Positions 7,925-13,709 of a stretch of 13,709 nt of DNA are shown here, one piece after another; the stretch's first letter is position 1, and each line of letters opens with the position of its first letter. The translations under genes and the position numbers were made by a program. The DNA is taken from positions 1 to 13,709 of the forward strand of contig BNVZ01000022.1 of assembly GCA_025998475.1 (NCBI GenBank), read 5' to 3'. The stretch is from Endomicrobiia bacterium (lineage in GTDB: Bacteria; Elusimicrobiota; Endomicrobiia; Endomicrobiales; Endomicrobiaceae). The notes beneath the pieces are model-generated. The model worked only from the letters and a program-made list of their open reading frames with translations, did no database searches and was not told the DNA's origin.

Positions 7925-8144
7925 AAATCACTAAAATAAGAATAATCCCTCGTTGCGCAATGAATTATGAACAGTCTGAAAAAAGGTTTCTTTAAAAACC
8001 ATGATTCTTAGAAGCAAGTTTTCGTATTTGCCATATTAACTCTTGCTTTAGATATCTTGTCGCAAAACAACGTCAGTTATTAAAACAAGTTCAGGATAGA
8101 GTTTTAGAGAGATCACTATTGGTATTTGTATGATTGAATTTAGA
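7925..8144. other. Gap between IS1-like remnant and second 155-bp repeat
   Basis: No gene is recognised in this gap. It holds a near-palindrome CGTTGCGCAATG (about 7951-7962) and a terminator-like hairpin on the minus strand, listed separately. Plus- and minus-strand frames are short and have no family resemblance. Confidence 0.4.
7975..8000 (-). terminator. Possible rho-independent terminator (minus strand)
   Basis: Read on the minus strand, GGTTTTTAAAGAAACC (5-bp stem GGTTT/AAACC, 6-nt loop) is followed directly by TTTTTT. The stem is short and AT-rich, so it would be weak. No intact gene now ends at it; it may be left from a lost gene. Confidence 0.3.
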
Positions 8145-8298
8145 CATATTGGACTGTTTTTGTCGTTTAAAATTAGGTTTATAGCTTAAAGATACAGCAA
8201 ACTGTGAAAAAGATGATTTTATATATAAAACATATCGTTTATTAAAAGCCTGCCGTTGTTTTAATCTGTTTGTCTTTGCTTGGCAAAAGTCCAATATG
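8145..8298 (-). repeat. 155-bp repeat with inverted ends, copy 2 (MITE-like, inverted)
   Basis: This segment begins CATATTGGACTGTTTTTGTC and ends GGCAAAAGTCCAATATG; its ends are inverted repeats. Its reverse complement matches 5045-5199 over the full length with scattered substitutions and small indels, and homology continues about 11 bp beyond (TTATGAGAATC). A 103-codon minus-strand frame crosses it, but that frame is broken in copy 1, so it is not evidence of a protein. The element ends 20 bp before the -35 box of the tig promoter. Confidence 0.65.
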
Positions 8299-8318
8299 TT
8301 ATGAGAATCCACACTGGA

Positions 8319-8346
8319 TTGATTATTTAGTAAAATTATGTATAAT
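8319..8346 (+). promoter_or_regulatory. Sigma-70-type promoter upstream of tig
   Basis: TTGATT (8319-8324), a 16-bp spacer and a perfect TATAAT (8341-8346) form a good housekeeping promoter. Transcription would start near 8353, run through the tRNA-like hairpin and give tig a leader of about 250 nt. No other equally good promoter is seen before tig. Confidence 0.6.
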
Positions 8347-8360
8347 AAGCCCGTTGATAA

Positions 8361-8468
8361 GCCTGTTGTTTTAGACGTGCTGGTCTTGTTATCAGTTTGC
8401 AATAGAGACTTACGAAATATTTACAAAATAGGGGGATCATATATGAGTTCAAGTCCCTCTATCTTGTA
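8361..8468 (+). other. tRNA-like remnant and long hairpin in the tig leader
   Basis: The stretch contains pieces that look like a decayed class II tRNA. TTTTAGACG resembles a tRNA-Leu D-loop (GGTAGACG), CTGGTCTTGTTATCAG could be an anticodon arm with a 6-nt loop, and GAGTTCAAGTCCCTC resembles a T-arm 3' half followed by a 7-nt acceptor strand TATCTTG. The order is right but the spacing is about 25 nt too long, the T-stem does not pair, and no 5' acceptor strand is seen. Independently, TACAAAATAGGGGG (8422-8435) pairs with CCCTCTATCTTGTA (8455-8468), giving a 14-bp stem with one mismatch and one G-U pair around a 19-nt loop that holds TTCAAGT. A functional tRNA is unlikely. A remnant or a leader structure remains possible. 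Confidence 0.3.
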
Positions 8469-8602
8469 TTATCAGAAATGCAAATAATTTTGGAAGATTT
8501 GACTCCAACTTAAATAAAATAAAGCGATAATGTGTAATGTTATGCAATAAGATATTCGGTGTGGTTCTATAGCGTTGATATGAATTTAGAGGGGAGAAGT
8601 AA

Positions 8603-9952
8603 ATGGCTCAAGAAAGGAAGACAATTAATTTTAATTCCGACGTCGTTGGTAAAAAATTGTGTTCGATAACTATAGATGTTGAAGTTGCTGAAAATATAGT
8701 TGCAGACGAAATTGAATCTGTTTTTAATCAGATACAACGGCAGACTAAGATTAACGGTTTTAGACATGGCAAAGTTCCTATGAATGTTATAAAGCAAAAG
8801 TTTATGGAAGAAGCTAAGAATGGGGCTGTGGAAAACATTATACGAAAGACAGTTTTAAGTGCTCTTGAAAAAGAATCGTTTAATTTTATAGACTTCCCTG
8901 TGGTTGAAGAGTTTAATTACGAACTCGGACATGCTTTGAAGTATCGTTTTACATCTGAATGCCACCCGAAAATTGATGTAAAAGATTATAAGGGTATTCC
9001 TGTAACAAAAGAAGTTTTTAAAATTACTGATCGGAGTTTAAAACAGAATTTTGATGCTTTAAGAAAAAACAATGCAAGGCTTGTGCCTTCCAAATCAGAA
9101 AAAGTTACAAATAAGAGTTTTGTTTTGGTTGATTATGACGCTTTTGATGCTGATGGAAAAGCTGTTTCTGAAGTTGCAGCAAAAGGACGCATGCTTGATT
9201 TAGGTTCCAAGAGTACGTTGAATGGTTTTAAAGATGCTTTAATAGGCGCAAATATTGGCGATGAAAAAGGTGTAAAAATTGAGTATGCTGCAGATCATCC
9301 TAACAAAGCTTTGGCAGGAAAAATAATAACTTTCAAGACAAAAGTTGTTGGAATAAAAGAAGAAGAACTCCCCAAACTTAACGATGATTTTGCAAAAGAT
9401 ATGGAAACCGAAAACCTTGAAGATTTGAAATTAAAAGTAAAAGAAGATATGGAAGTTGAAGAAAAACGTCGTCAGGATATGGAAGTTGAAAAACAGGTTA
9501 TTGAATATCTGCTTGAGAAAAATAAATTTGAAGTGCCTGCGTCTTTAGTTGAAGATCAGAAGAAATTTTTAGTTGAAAGAATGAAAGAACATATGCAAAA
9601 CGTGGGCTTTTCTAAAGACCTTATTGAAGAACAAATGGAACTTAAAGATGCAAAGCTTAAAGAAAGAGCTGAAAAAGATGTAAGGCTTTCTTACATTTTA
9701 AATGCAATATATGTAAATGAAAATCTTACCGTCAACGACGCTGACATTGAAGCGGAAAAAGATAAAATGAAGGCTTCTAGCCTGAAAGGGGAAAGCGAGG
9801 TTGGTAAATATTTTTTAGAAGAGAAAAAAGATATTAAAGATATTATAGTTTCATTGAAAGAGCAAAAACTCCTTGGATTCTTGTTTGAAAATGCTAAGAT
9901 TAAAGTAGAAGAAAAGGATATGCCTTTAAAGAAAAAGAAAAACCCAGCGTGA
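8603..9952 (+). CDS. tig: Trigger factor, ribosome-associated chaperone / prolyl isomerase
   Basis: Trigger factor binds the ribosomal exit tunnel through protein L23 and shields nascent chains. The 449-residue length is typical. The N-terminal ribosome-binding domain carries the signature GFRHGKVP (52-59). A middle FKBP-like prolyl isomerase domain lies roughly at residues 160-255 (SFVLVDYDAFDADGK ... GKIITFKTKVVGI). The C-terminal helical arms run from ELPKLNDDFAKDME to a basic tail ending KKKKNPA. The start ATG has a strong SD, AGAGGGGAG, six bases upstream. clpP follows 99 bp downstream on the same strand, the common tig-clpP arrangement. A sigma-70-type promoter lies about 250 bp upstream. 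Confidence 0.97.
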   Translation: MAQERKTINFNSDVVGKKLCSITIDVEVAENIVADEIESVFNQIQRQTKINGFRHGKVPMNVIKQKFMEEAKNGAVENIIRKTVLSALEKESFNFIDFPVVEEFNYELGHALKYRFTSECHPKIDVKDYKGIPVTKEVFKITDRSLKQNFDALRKNNARLVPSKSEKVTNKSFVLVDYDAFDADGKAVSEVAAKGRMLDLGSKSTLNGFKDALIGANIGDEKGVKIEYAADHPNKALAGKIITFKTKVVGIKEEELPKLNDDFAKDMETENLEDLKLKVKEDMEVEEKRRQDMEVEKQVIEYLLEKNKFEVPASLVEDQKKFLVERMKEHMQNVGFSKDLIEEQMELKDAKLKERAEKDVRLSYILNAIYVNENLTVNDADIEAEKDKMKASSLKGESEVGKYFLEEKKDIKDIIVSLKEQKLLGFLFENAKIKVEEKDMPLKKKKNPA

Positions 9953-10051
9953 CTTAAAAAACCAATGCAACAGTTGTTTAGCTGCTCTGAACTACACAGT
10001 AGTTTCTTGCGATGTGAATGGTAGAAGCTGGTTAAAAAAAAGGGGGGAGAG

Positions 10052-10660
10052 ATGCCGTCATTGGTACCAACAGTAATAGAAAGATGGAATCAAGGATCAG
10101 CTGTAACATACGATCTGTATTCAAGACTTTTAAAGGAAAGAATTATATTTGTAGGCGGGTACGATGGAGCTATTGCCACGGATTCTGCCAATATTTTAAT
10201 AGCGCAGCTTTTGTATTTAGATTCTGAAGATCCGGGTAAAGATATAAATTTATACATAAATTCACCGGGCGGTATGGTTACTGCTGGACTTGCCGTTTAT
10301 GATACTATTCAGTTTATAAAGAGCCCTATAACCACAATGTGCATTGGAATGGCTATGTCTTTTGGAGCCGTTTTGCTTGCAGCCGGAACAAAAGGCAAAA
10401 GGTATGCATTGACTCATTCTCGCATCATGATACATCAGCCTTTAATTTATGGAGGAGGTTTGTCGGGTACTGTTTCTGATATCGATATAGAAACGAAAGA
10501 ATTAATTTCTACCAAACGAAAACTTTCTGAAATACTTGCAAAACACACAGAAAGAACCACAGAGCAGGTGTTGAAAGATACCGAAAGAAATTACTATATG
10601 TCTGCTCAAGAAGCAAAAGAATACGGTCTTATAGATGAGGTTATAGTGAAATTGAAGTGA
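10052..10660 (+). CDS. clpP: ClpP, ATP-dependent Clp protease proteolytic subunit, with Asn at the catalytic Asp position
   Basis: ClpP forms the tetradecameric peptidase barrel that degrades proteins fed by ClpX or ClpA/C. The 202-residue length and the motifs LVPTVIERW, YDLYSRLLKERIIFVGG, LYINSPGGMVTAGLAVYD and RIMIHQP are typical. The nucleophile is Ser103 in GMAMSFGAVLLAAG, and the base is His128. The acid normally found in 'DTERD.F.SA' is Asn180 here: the codons read D-T-E-R-N-Y-Y-M-S-A, with AAT. The rest of the protein shows no decay. The SD is a G6 run (AGGGGGGAGAG) right before the ATG. clpX, often the next gene, is not there; a dead IS element begins 132 bp downstream. Confidence 0.96.
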   Translation: MPSLVPTVIERWNQGSAVTYDLYSRLLKERIIFVGGYDGAIATDSANILIAQLLYLDSEDPGKDINLYINSPGGMVTAGLAVYDTIQFIKSPITTMCIGMAMSFGAVLLAAGTKGKRYALTHSRIMIHQPLIYGGGLSGTVSDIDIETKELISTKRKLSEILAKHTERTTEQVLKDTERNYYMSAQEAKEYGLIDEVIVKLK

Positions 10661-10792
10661 TTTCAAAAAAATATGTTATTTTAGAATGAGTATAGAATAA
10701 TGAACAATGCTGACGTATTATGGGATAGAAATTGTGAAGAAAGTTCTTTATAAGATCGTTGGAAATTACAACTGCAGAAAAGTTTTTTACAT
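10661..10792. other. Spacer between clpP and IS5 copy R
   Basis: No gene is recognised. A short plus-strand frame (MNNADVLWDRNCEESSL, then stop) has no family I can name. No clpX-like sequence and no clear terminator are seen. Confidence 0.4.
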
Positions 10793-10836
10793 TAGACCTC
10801 TTAATAACTAACATATAAAAGTACAATAGAAGTACT

Positions 10837-11701
10837 ATGAAACAGAAAAAGAAAGCAGGCGTGTCAGATAGAATGGGTTTAGTATTAATGGTAGTAAAGA
10901 AAGCATTTGATAAAACAAAGGATAGTCGGAAGTAAGAAAAGATAGGGCAAGTAGGTGAGCAAAGAGAAAATTGAGTACAGAGAATATTGTAAAGATGATG
11001 TTTTGAATACTTTAGGGCAATACCTAAACATATTGTCACAAGAGACAGTTACAATGTCAGCAAAAGTTGTGGATATAGACATAGGGTATGCACAAGAAGC
11101 ATTAATGAGCAGTGGGGAATATACTAGATGGGAATAGGTATTGATAAACAAAGCGCTAGAAGTAGAAGTAGCAGTGATTATGCTAGAGATTGATACAAAG
11201 ACCTAAAAAAAACAGCGAAGTGGTTTAGCGAAAAGAATAATAGACATACAATAACCGTTGATAGTAGTTAAATCAAAAGTGGTTTAGCGAAAAGAATAAT
11301 AGACATACAATAACCGTTGGTAGTAGTTAAATTAAAGGCAAGCAAGTAATATGCACAGCGATAATAGGGCAAGGAGCACGATTTTAGTTTATTTTAGTAG
11401 GCATGTATTTATGCAAAGAAAGACTATAAGATACATGGCAACTACAATTTAGGAGGCCTTAGGCAGAATACATACAAACACACTGGTTTTAAAAAAAGAG
11501 ATCAAACAAACACTAAAAAGCTGACAAAAGAAGATAAGGAGTTAAATAGAAAGATTTATCAGATGATTATAGTAGAAAACATTAAAGTATTTGTTAAAAG
11601 GTTTAAAATAGTACAGAATAGATATAGAAACCGTAAAAGACGCTTTGGACTGCGATTTAACTTGGGTTTCAGGTGTTTGTAATTTTGAATTTAACACTTA
11701 A
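10837..11701 (+). pseudogene. IS5-family transposase (DDE_Tnp_4 type), multiply broken, copy R
   Basis: The frame starts MKQKKKAGVSDRMGLVLMVV and stops early. Later pieces include SKEKIEYREYCKDDVLNTLG, EALMSSGEYTRWE, KGKQVICTAIIGQGARF, TKEDKELNRKIYQMI, FVKRFKIVQNRYRNR, then RFGLRFNLG and SGVCNFEFNT with a stop at 11699-11701, just inside the terminal repeat. The order and the 'RYRNRRKRFGLRFNL' block place it in the IS5 family with an HTH_Tnp_4 N-terminal region and a DDE_Tnp_4 core. Several frameshifts, stops and the 59-bp duplication rule out activity. Confidence 0.8.
11221..11338. repeat. 59-bp tandem duplication inside IS5 copy R
   Basis: Two adjacent units each begin TGGTTTAGCGAAAAGAATAA and end in TAGTAGTTAAAT, with period 59 and one or two differences. 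They match the duplication in copy L at about 5705-5822. Confidence 0.9.
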
Positions 11702-11718
11702 GTTGTGCAAGAGGTCTA

Positions 11719-11782
11719 TTGATTATAGAAACAAATAATAAAAATTATTGGTATTTGGTTGGTATTATAACAGGGTTTTGCA
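11719..11782 (+). pseudogene. Coding stub of the glycosyltransferase between IS end and frameshift
   Basis: Directly after the IS terminus the plus strand reads LIIETNNKNYWYLVGIITGF in one frame. The next residues of the family ('AMLSKYNVVLIP') are found in the following frame. The shift falls at a run of four T at 11776-11779: with three T the two parts join as GFAMLSKYN. This marks the following gene as both cut by the IS at its 5' side and frameshifted, unless a slippage event or sequencing error in the T run explains it. Confidence 0.75.
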
Positions 11783-13423
11783 ATGCTTTCAAAATATAAT
11801 GTGGTGCTTATACCCTTTTCATTTTTTATGTTCTTAATCCTTTATCCGTATCATAGATTTTGGTTCAAAAAAAAGGAGCCATATTTAGCAATTATTATAT
11901 CCATATTGATGTTTTTACCTGCAGTTGTATGGAACATTGAAAATAACTGGGAAATTTTTGGATTTCAGCTTAGCCATAGACTTGGTAGTTCTTTGTCAAA
12001 ATTCTCATTTACTTTTTTTGGCAAATCCATAGAATCTCAGGTTAAATGTGTATCTCCTTTGTTATTTTTATTTTTTATCGCGGCGGCGTTTCTATGTGTA
12101 AAAGAAGCGTATCGAAAGAAAGACCAACCGACTTTGATTATCGCTTGTTTTTCTTTACCAGTCCTCATCTTTTTTAGCGGAGTGGCTACATTTAACGAAA
12201 CATTACCATATTGGACTGCAATGGGTTGTTTAGTGTTGTCAATTTATACAGCCCACCTAATGTTAAAATTTTGGCATATAAAACAGTTCCGAGCGTATTC
12301 CCATGCCACGTGGGCACTTGCGTTATTTATGATTACTATAGCACCTTTGCGCGTATTATACAGAGTGCTCCCTATAGAAAAATTTCCTCCTAAAGATCAA
12401 ATAGAAAAAATGGTACACAAAATTCCTAAGCTGGAAAGAATTGATGTAAAAAATGATGTTTACAAATGGAAAGAAGTAGGAAATGAAACAAAAAAAATAT
12501 TAAACTCATATCCGCCAAGCGAAAAACCTTTTATTTTCACACATAAAAATTATATTGCAAGCAAACTTGCCGTCTCCGCTCTCGAATTAATGGTATTTTG
12601 TATAAATGGTAGAACTGATTTTTGGCAACATAATTTAAAAAATATAAACGGCTTATTTATTTGCAATGATTATTTATTTAAAAATCATAGGCAAGAGTAT
12701 GGAGATAAGGTTTTTACATCCTACGCGGATACTGAAGAGTTCCCCGTTTACATATCAGAAAGAAAAATTGAAAACCTTTTCTTTACATTGTGCAGATCGT
12801 TTAACCCGTCAAAGCTACCTGATCAATACGCATCGAATGCTATCGGCGTCAAGAAAAAGCGCTTTCAAGAACTTATAAAATTTGATCATGCAATTTTTGG
12901 ATTCATAAATTCAGGTCTGAAGTGTAGATTTTTAGATCTTTGCACAGCTCCGATATCATACTGCGATTCTATAAATTTTAACGTCAGTTTTTTTGCGATA
13001 TTAATAGTTTCTATAGCGATATTGTGGAAAAATAAAAAAGATAATTTTTGGAATACTATTGTGCTTTTAGCAGTCGTGTTAGCAACTGGATCTGCTGTAA
13101 CATATTTCTTAAAATATTATTTTGGAAGATATCGCCCACTAGGTGTATTTAACGATGGAGATGTAAATACTTTGTTTGAAAAAATACATAACAACTCTTT
13201 TCCTTCAGGTCATACTTCAATTGCAGTTTCGGTATGCGCATTTATGTTTATGACAGTAAAGAAATACTGGTACTGGTATATATTCTTTGCCTTGTTTTCA
13301 GGTTTTTACAGAATATACGCAGGAAGTCATTTCCCATCCGATGTTTTATGTGGAGCTTTGATTGGAATTCTTTTCGCTTATTTAATAGTGAGTTTATCTA
13401 AACACTACAAAATTTCGCCATAG
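11783..13423 (+). CDS. Membrane glycosyltransferase (GT39/PMT-like) C-terminal part fused to a PAP2 phosphatase; 5'-truncated
   Basis: The 546-codon open frame has two parts. Residues 1-345 look like the C-terminal half of a GT39/ArnT-like polyprenyl-phosphate sugar transferase: membrane segments (about 5-25, 35-50, 90-107, 117-134, 145-165, 172-195), the family-like SKYNVVLIPFSF and VVWNIENNWEIFGFQLSHR, then a soluble domain ending YISERKIENLFFTLCRSF. Residues 365-546 are a PAP2 (type 2 phosphatidic acid phosphatase) domain. Its motifs are K444-x6-R451-P452, PSGH (474-477) with the catalytic His, and R510-x5-H516-x3-D520, all intact, among four or five membrane helices. The apparent ATG is an internal codon with no SD. 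The glycosyltransferase N-terminus with its catalytic Asp is missing. The PAP2 half could still be active if translated. It probably once acted on lipid-linked sugars or lipid A phosphates, which is an inference. Confidence 0.8.
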   Translation: MLSKYNVVLIPFSFFMFLILYPYHRFWFKKKEPYLAIIISILMFLPAVVWNIENNWEIFGFQLSHRLGSSLSKFSFTFFGKSIESQVKCVSPLLFLFFIAAAFLCVKEAYRKKDQPTLIIACFSLPVLIFFSGVATFNETLPYWTAMGCLVLSIYTAHLMLKFWHIKQFRAYSHATWALALFMITIAPLRVLYRVLPIEKFPPKDQIEKMVHKIPKLERIDVKNDVYKWKEVGNETKKILNSYPPSEKPFIFTHKNYIASKLAVSALELMVFCINGRTDFWQHNLKNINGLFICNDYLFKNHRQEYGDKVFTSYADTEEFPVYISERKIENLFFTLCRSFNPSKLPDQYASNAIGVKKKRFQELIKFDHAIFGFINSGLKCRFLDLCTAPISYCDSINFNVSFFAILIVSIAILWKNKKDNFWNTIVLLAVVLATGSAVTYFLKYYFGRYRPLGVFNDGDVNTLFEKIHNNSFPSGHTSIAVSVCAFMFMTVKKYWYWYIFFALFSGFYRIYAGSHFPSDVLCGALIGILFAYLIVSLSKHYKISP

Positions 13424-13438
13424 AAGAATTGTTTATTG

Positions 13439-13607
13439 GAGTCCCCCGTCACACGACAAACGCATAAAAAATAATAGACCTCTTATACAACTTGAGTATT
13501 AATTTTTAGAGTTACAAATACCTGAAACCTAAGTTAAATGGAATTTGCTTTGAGTCTAAAATCAGTTGCCTAAAAAAACTTTTTTCATGCGTTTGTTGTA
13601 TGGGATT
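13439..13607. repeat. Inverted repeat (arms 13439-13471 and 13580-13607) around an IS5 end
   Basis: The left arm contains ACAAACGCAT then AAAAAA; the right arm contains TTTTTT, C, ATGCGTTTGT. The match extends outward with gaps to GAGTCCC and GGGATTC. The arms are about 110 bp apart and hold the 65-bp IS5 fragment, so they may be the ends of another small element into which the IS moved, or a decayed large hairpin beyond the PAP2 gene. Confidence 0.5.
13475..13539 (-). mobile_element. 65-bp terminal fragment of a third IS5-family copy
   Basis: TAGACCTCTTATACAACTTG and the following GAGTATTAATTTTTAGAGTT, ACAAATACCTGAA and AAGTTAAAT match the 3' end of copy L (5319 onward) closely, in the same orientation. 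Similarity ends abruptly at about 13539. Only the transposase's last codons and one terminus remain. Confidence 0.8.
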
Positions 13608-13617
13608 CTTCAAAAAA

Positions 13618-13646
13618 TTGACACATTTTGTATTTTGTAATACAAT
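13618..13646 (+). promoter_or_regulatory. Near-consensus sigma-70 promoter at the right edge
   Basis: A perfect TTGACA (13618-13623), a 17-bp spacer and TACAAT (13641-13646) form the strongest promoter in the window. The expected start of transcription is about 13653, only about three bases before an ATG at 13656. Confidence 0.75.
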
Positions 13647-13655
13647 GGCCGTATT

Positions 13656-13709
13656 ATGAATACAGCATTTTTCATTTTCAAGTTTGTTCATTATGCAGTG
13701 TGTATTGGA
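13656..13709 (+). CDS. Start of an open reading frame, hydrophobic N-terminus (cut by window edge)
   Basis: From the ATG at 13656 the frame is open to the edge, reading MNTAFFIFKFVHYAVCIG, which looks like a membrane-embedded N-terminus. It lies directly downstream of a strong promoter but has no Shine-Dalgarno sequence and almost no leader. A small inner-membrane protein such as SecG would fit the look, but 18 residues cannot establish that. A later ATG at 13693 is in another frame and also lacks an SD. Confidence 0.35.
   Translation, partial: MNTAFFIFKFVHYAVCIG

Larger units (their letters stand above)
10793..11718 (+). mobile_element. Dead IS5-family insertion sequence, copy R (926 bp)
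   Basis: It is bounded by TAGACCTCTTAATAAC and GTGCAAGAGGTCTA as inverted termini. It lies in the opposite orientation to the copy at 5319-6252 and shares its 59-bp internal duplication. Sequence following its right end continues a glycosyltransferase gene in frame (TTG ATT ATA GAA), but sequence left of it does not resemble that gene's N-terminal part. The junction is therefore not a simple insertion with both flanks kept. Confidence 0.85.

Noticed and set aside
8091..8402. 103-codon minus-strand open frame crossing the 155-bp repeat
   Set aside because: The frame is broken in the other copy of the repeat, has no SD or family resemblance, and runs over the tig promoter on the opposite strand.
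8361..8468. A functional tRNA-Leu upstream of tig
   Set aside because: The T-stem does not pair, the 5' acceptor strand is absent and the spacing is too long; kept only as a possible relic.
9953..10051. Terminator or small gene between tig and clpP
   Set aside because: No hairpin followed by a T run and no frame with a start signal is seen; the two genes are probably co-transcribed.
10661..10792. Search for a clpX remnant after clpP
   Set aside because: No Walker motif or zinc-binding Cys pattern is found in any frame of this short stretch.
10885..11151. 88-codon minus-strand open frame inside IS5 copy R (similar frame at 5845-6030)
   Set aside because: It is antisense to the transposase remnant; the similarity between the two sites comes from the IS repeat itself.

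Overview
The window is AT-rich bacterial DNA with intact housekeeping genes set among decayed genes and broken insertion sequences. The mix (uvrB, surE, murG, a homoserine dehydrogenase, xseA, tig, clpP, all with clear family motifs, beside frameshifted transposases, a decayed aminotransferase and a glycosyltransferase cut by an insertion sequence) suggests a host-restricted bacterium undergoing genome reduction. My best guess from gene content and style is an Endomicrobium-like member of the Elusimicrobiota (termite-gut protist endosymbiont). That is an impression, not a proven assignment.

Layout. Positions 1-2931, minus strand: murG, surE and uvrB, read in that order; surE overlaps the end of murG, and uvrB runs off the left edge. 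Positions 2932-3437: no intact gene, but a locally GC-rich patch with two C7 runs. Positions 3438-4724, minus strand: homoserine dehydrogenase, preceded by the decayed C-terminal end of a PLP aminotransferase (about 4734-5012). Positions 5045-5199: a 155-bp repeat with inverted ends. Positions 5319-6252: a dead IS5-family element. Positions 6250-7470, minus strand: xseA, whose stop codon lies in the IS terminus. Positions 7526-7924, minus strand: an internally deleted IS1-like transposase remnant. Positions 8145-8298: a second, inverted copy of the 155-bp repeat. Positions 8319-8602: a good promoter, a tRNA-like hairpin and the tig leader. Positions 8603-10660, plus strand: tig and clpP. Positions 10793-11718: a second dead IS5-family element, inverted relative to the first. 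Positions 11719-13423, plus strand: the 3' part of a membrane glycosyltransferase fused to a PAP2 phosphatase. Positions 13424-13709: a 65-bp end of a third IS5 copy inside another inverted repeat, then a near-consensus promoter and the start of an open frame cut by the right edge.

Functions. UvrB and exonuclease VII large subunit (XseA) serve DNA repair. MurG completes lipid II. Homoserine dehydrogenase serves threonine/methionine synthesis, and the adjacent aminotransferase remnant suggests it once sat in an amino-acid operon. Trigger factor and ClpP form a usual protein quality-control pair, but clpX is not next to clpP here. The PAP2-glycosyltransferase fusion would act on lipid-linked sugars or phosphates at the membrane if it is still expressed.

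Most notable observations: an Asn in place of the catalytic Asp in ClpP; two inverted IS copies that share the same inactivating 59-bp tandem duplication and flank xseA-tig-clpP; an IS end that provides the xseA stop; and the interrupted, frameshifted glycosyltransferase-PAP2 gene. I did not find a convincing new defence or mobile system.
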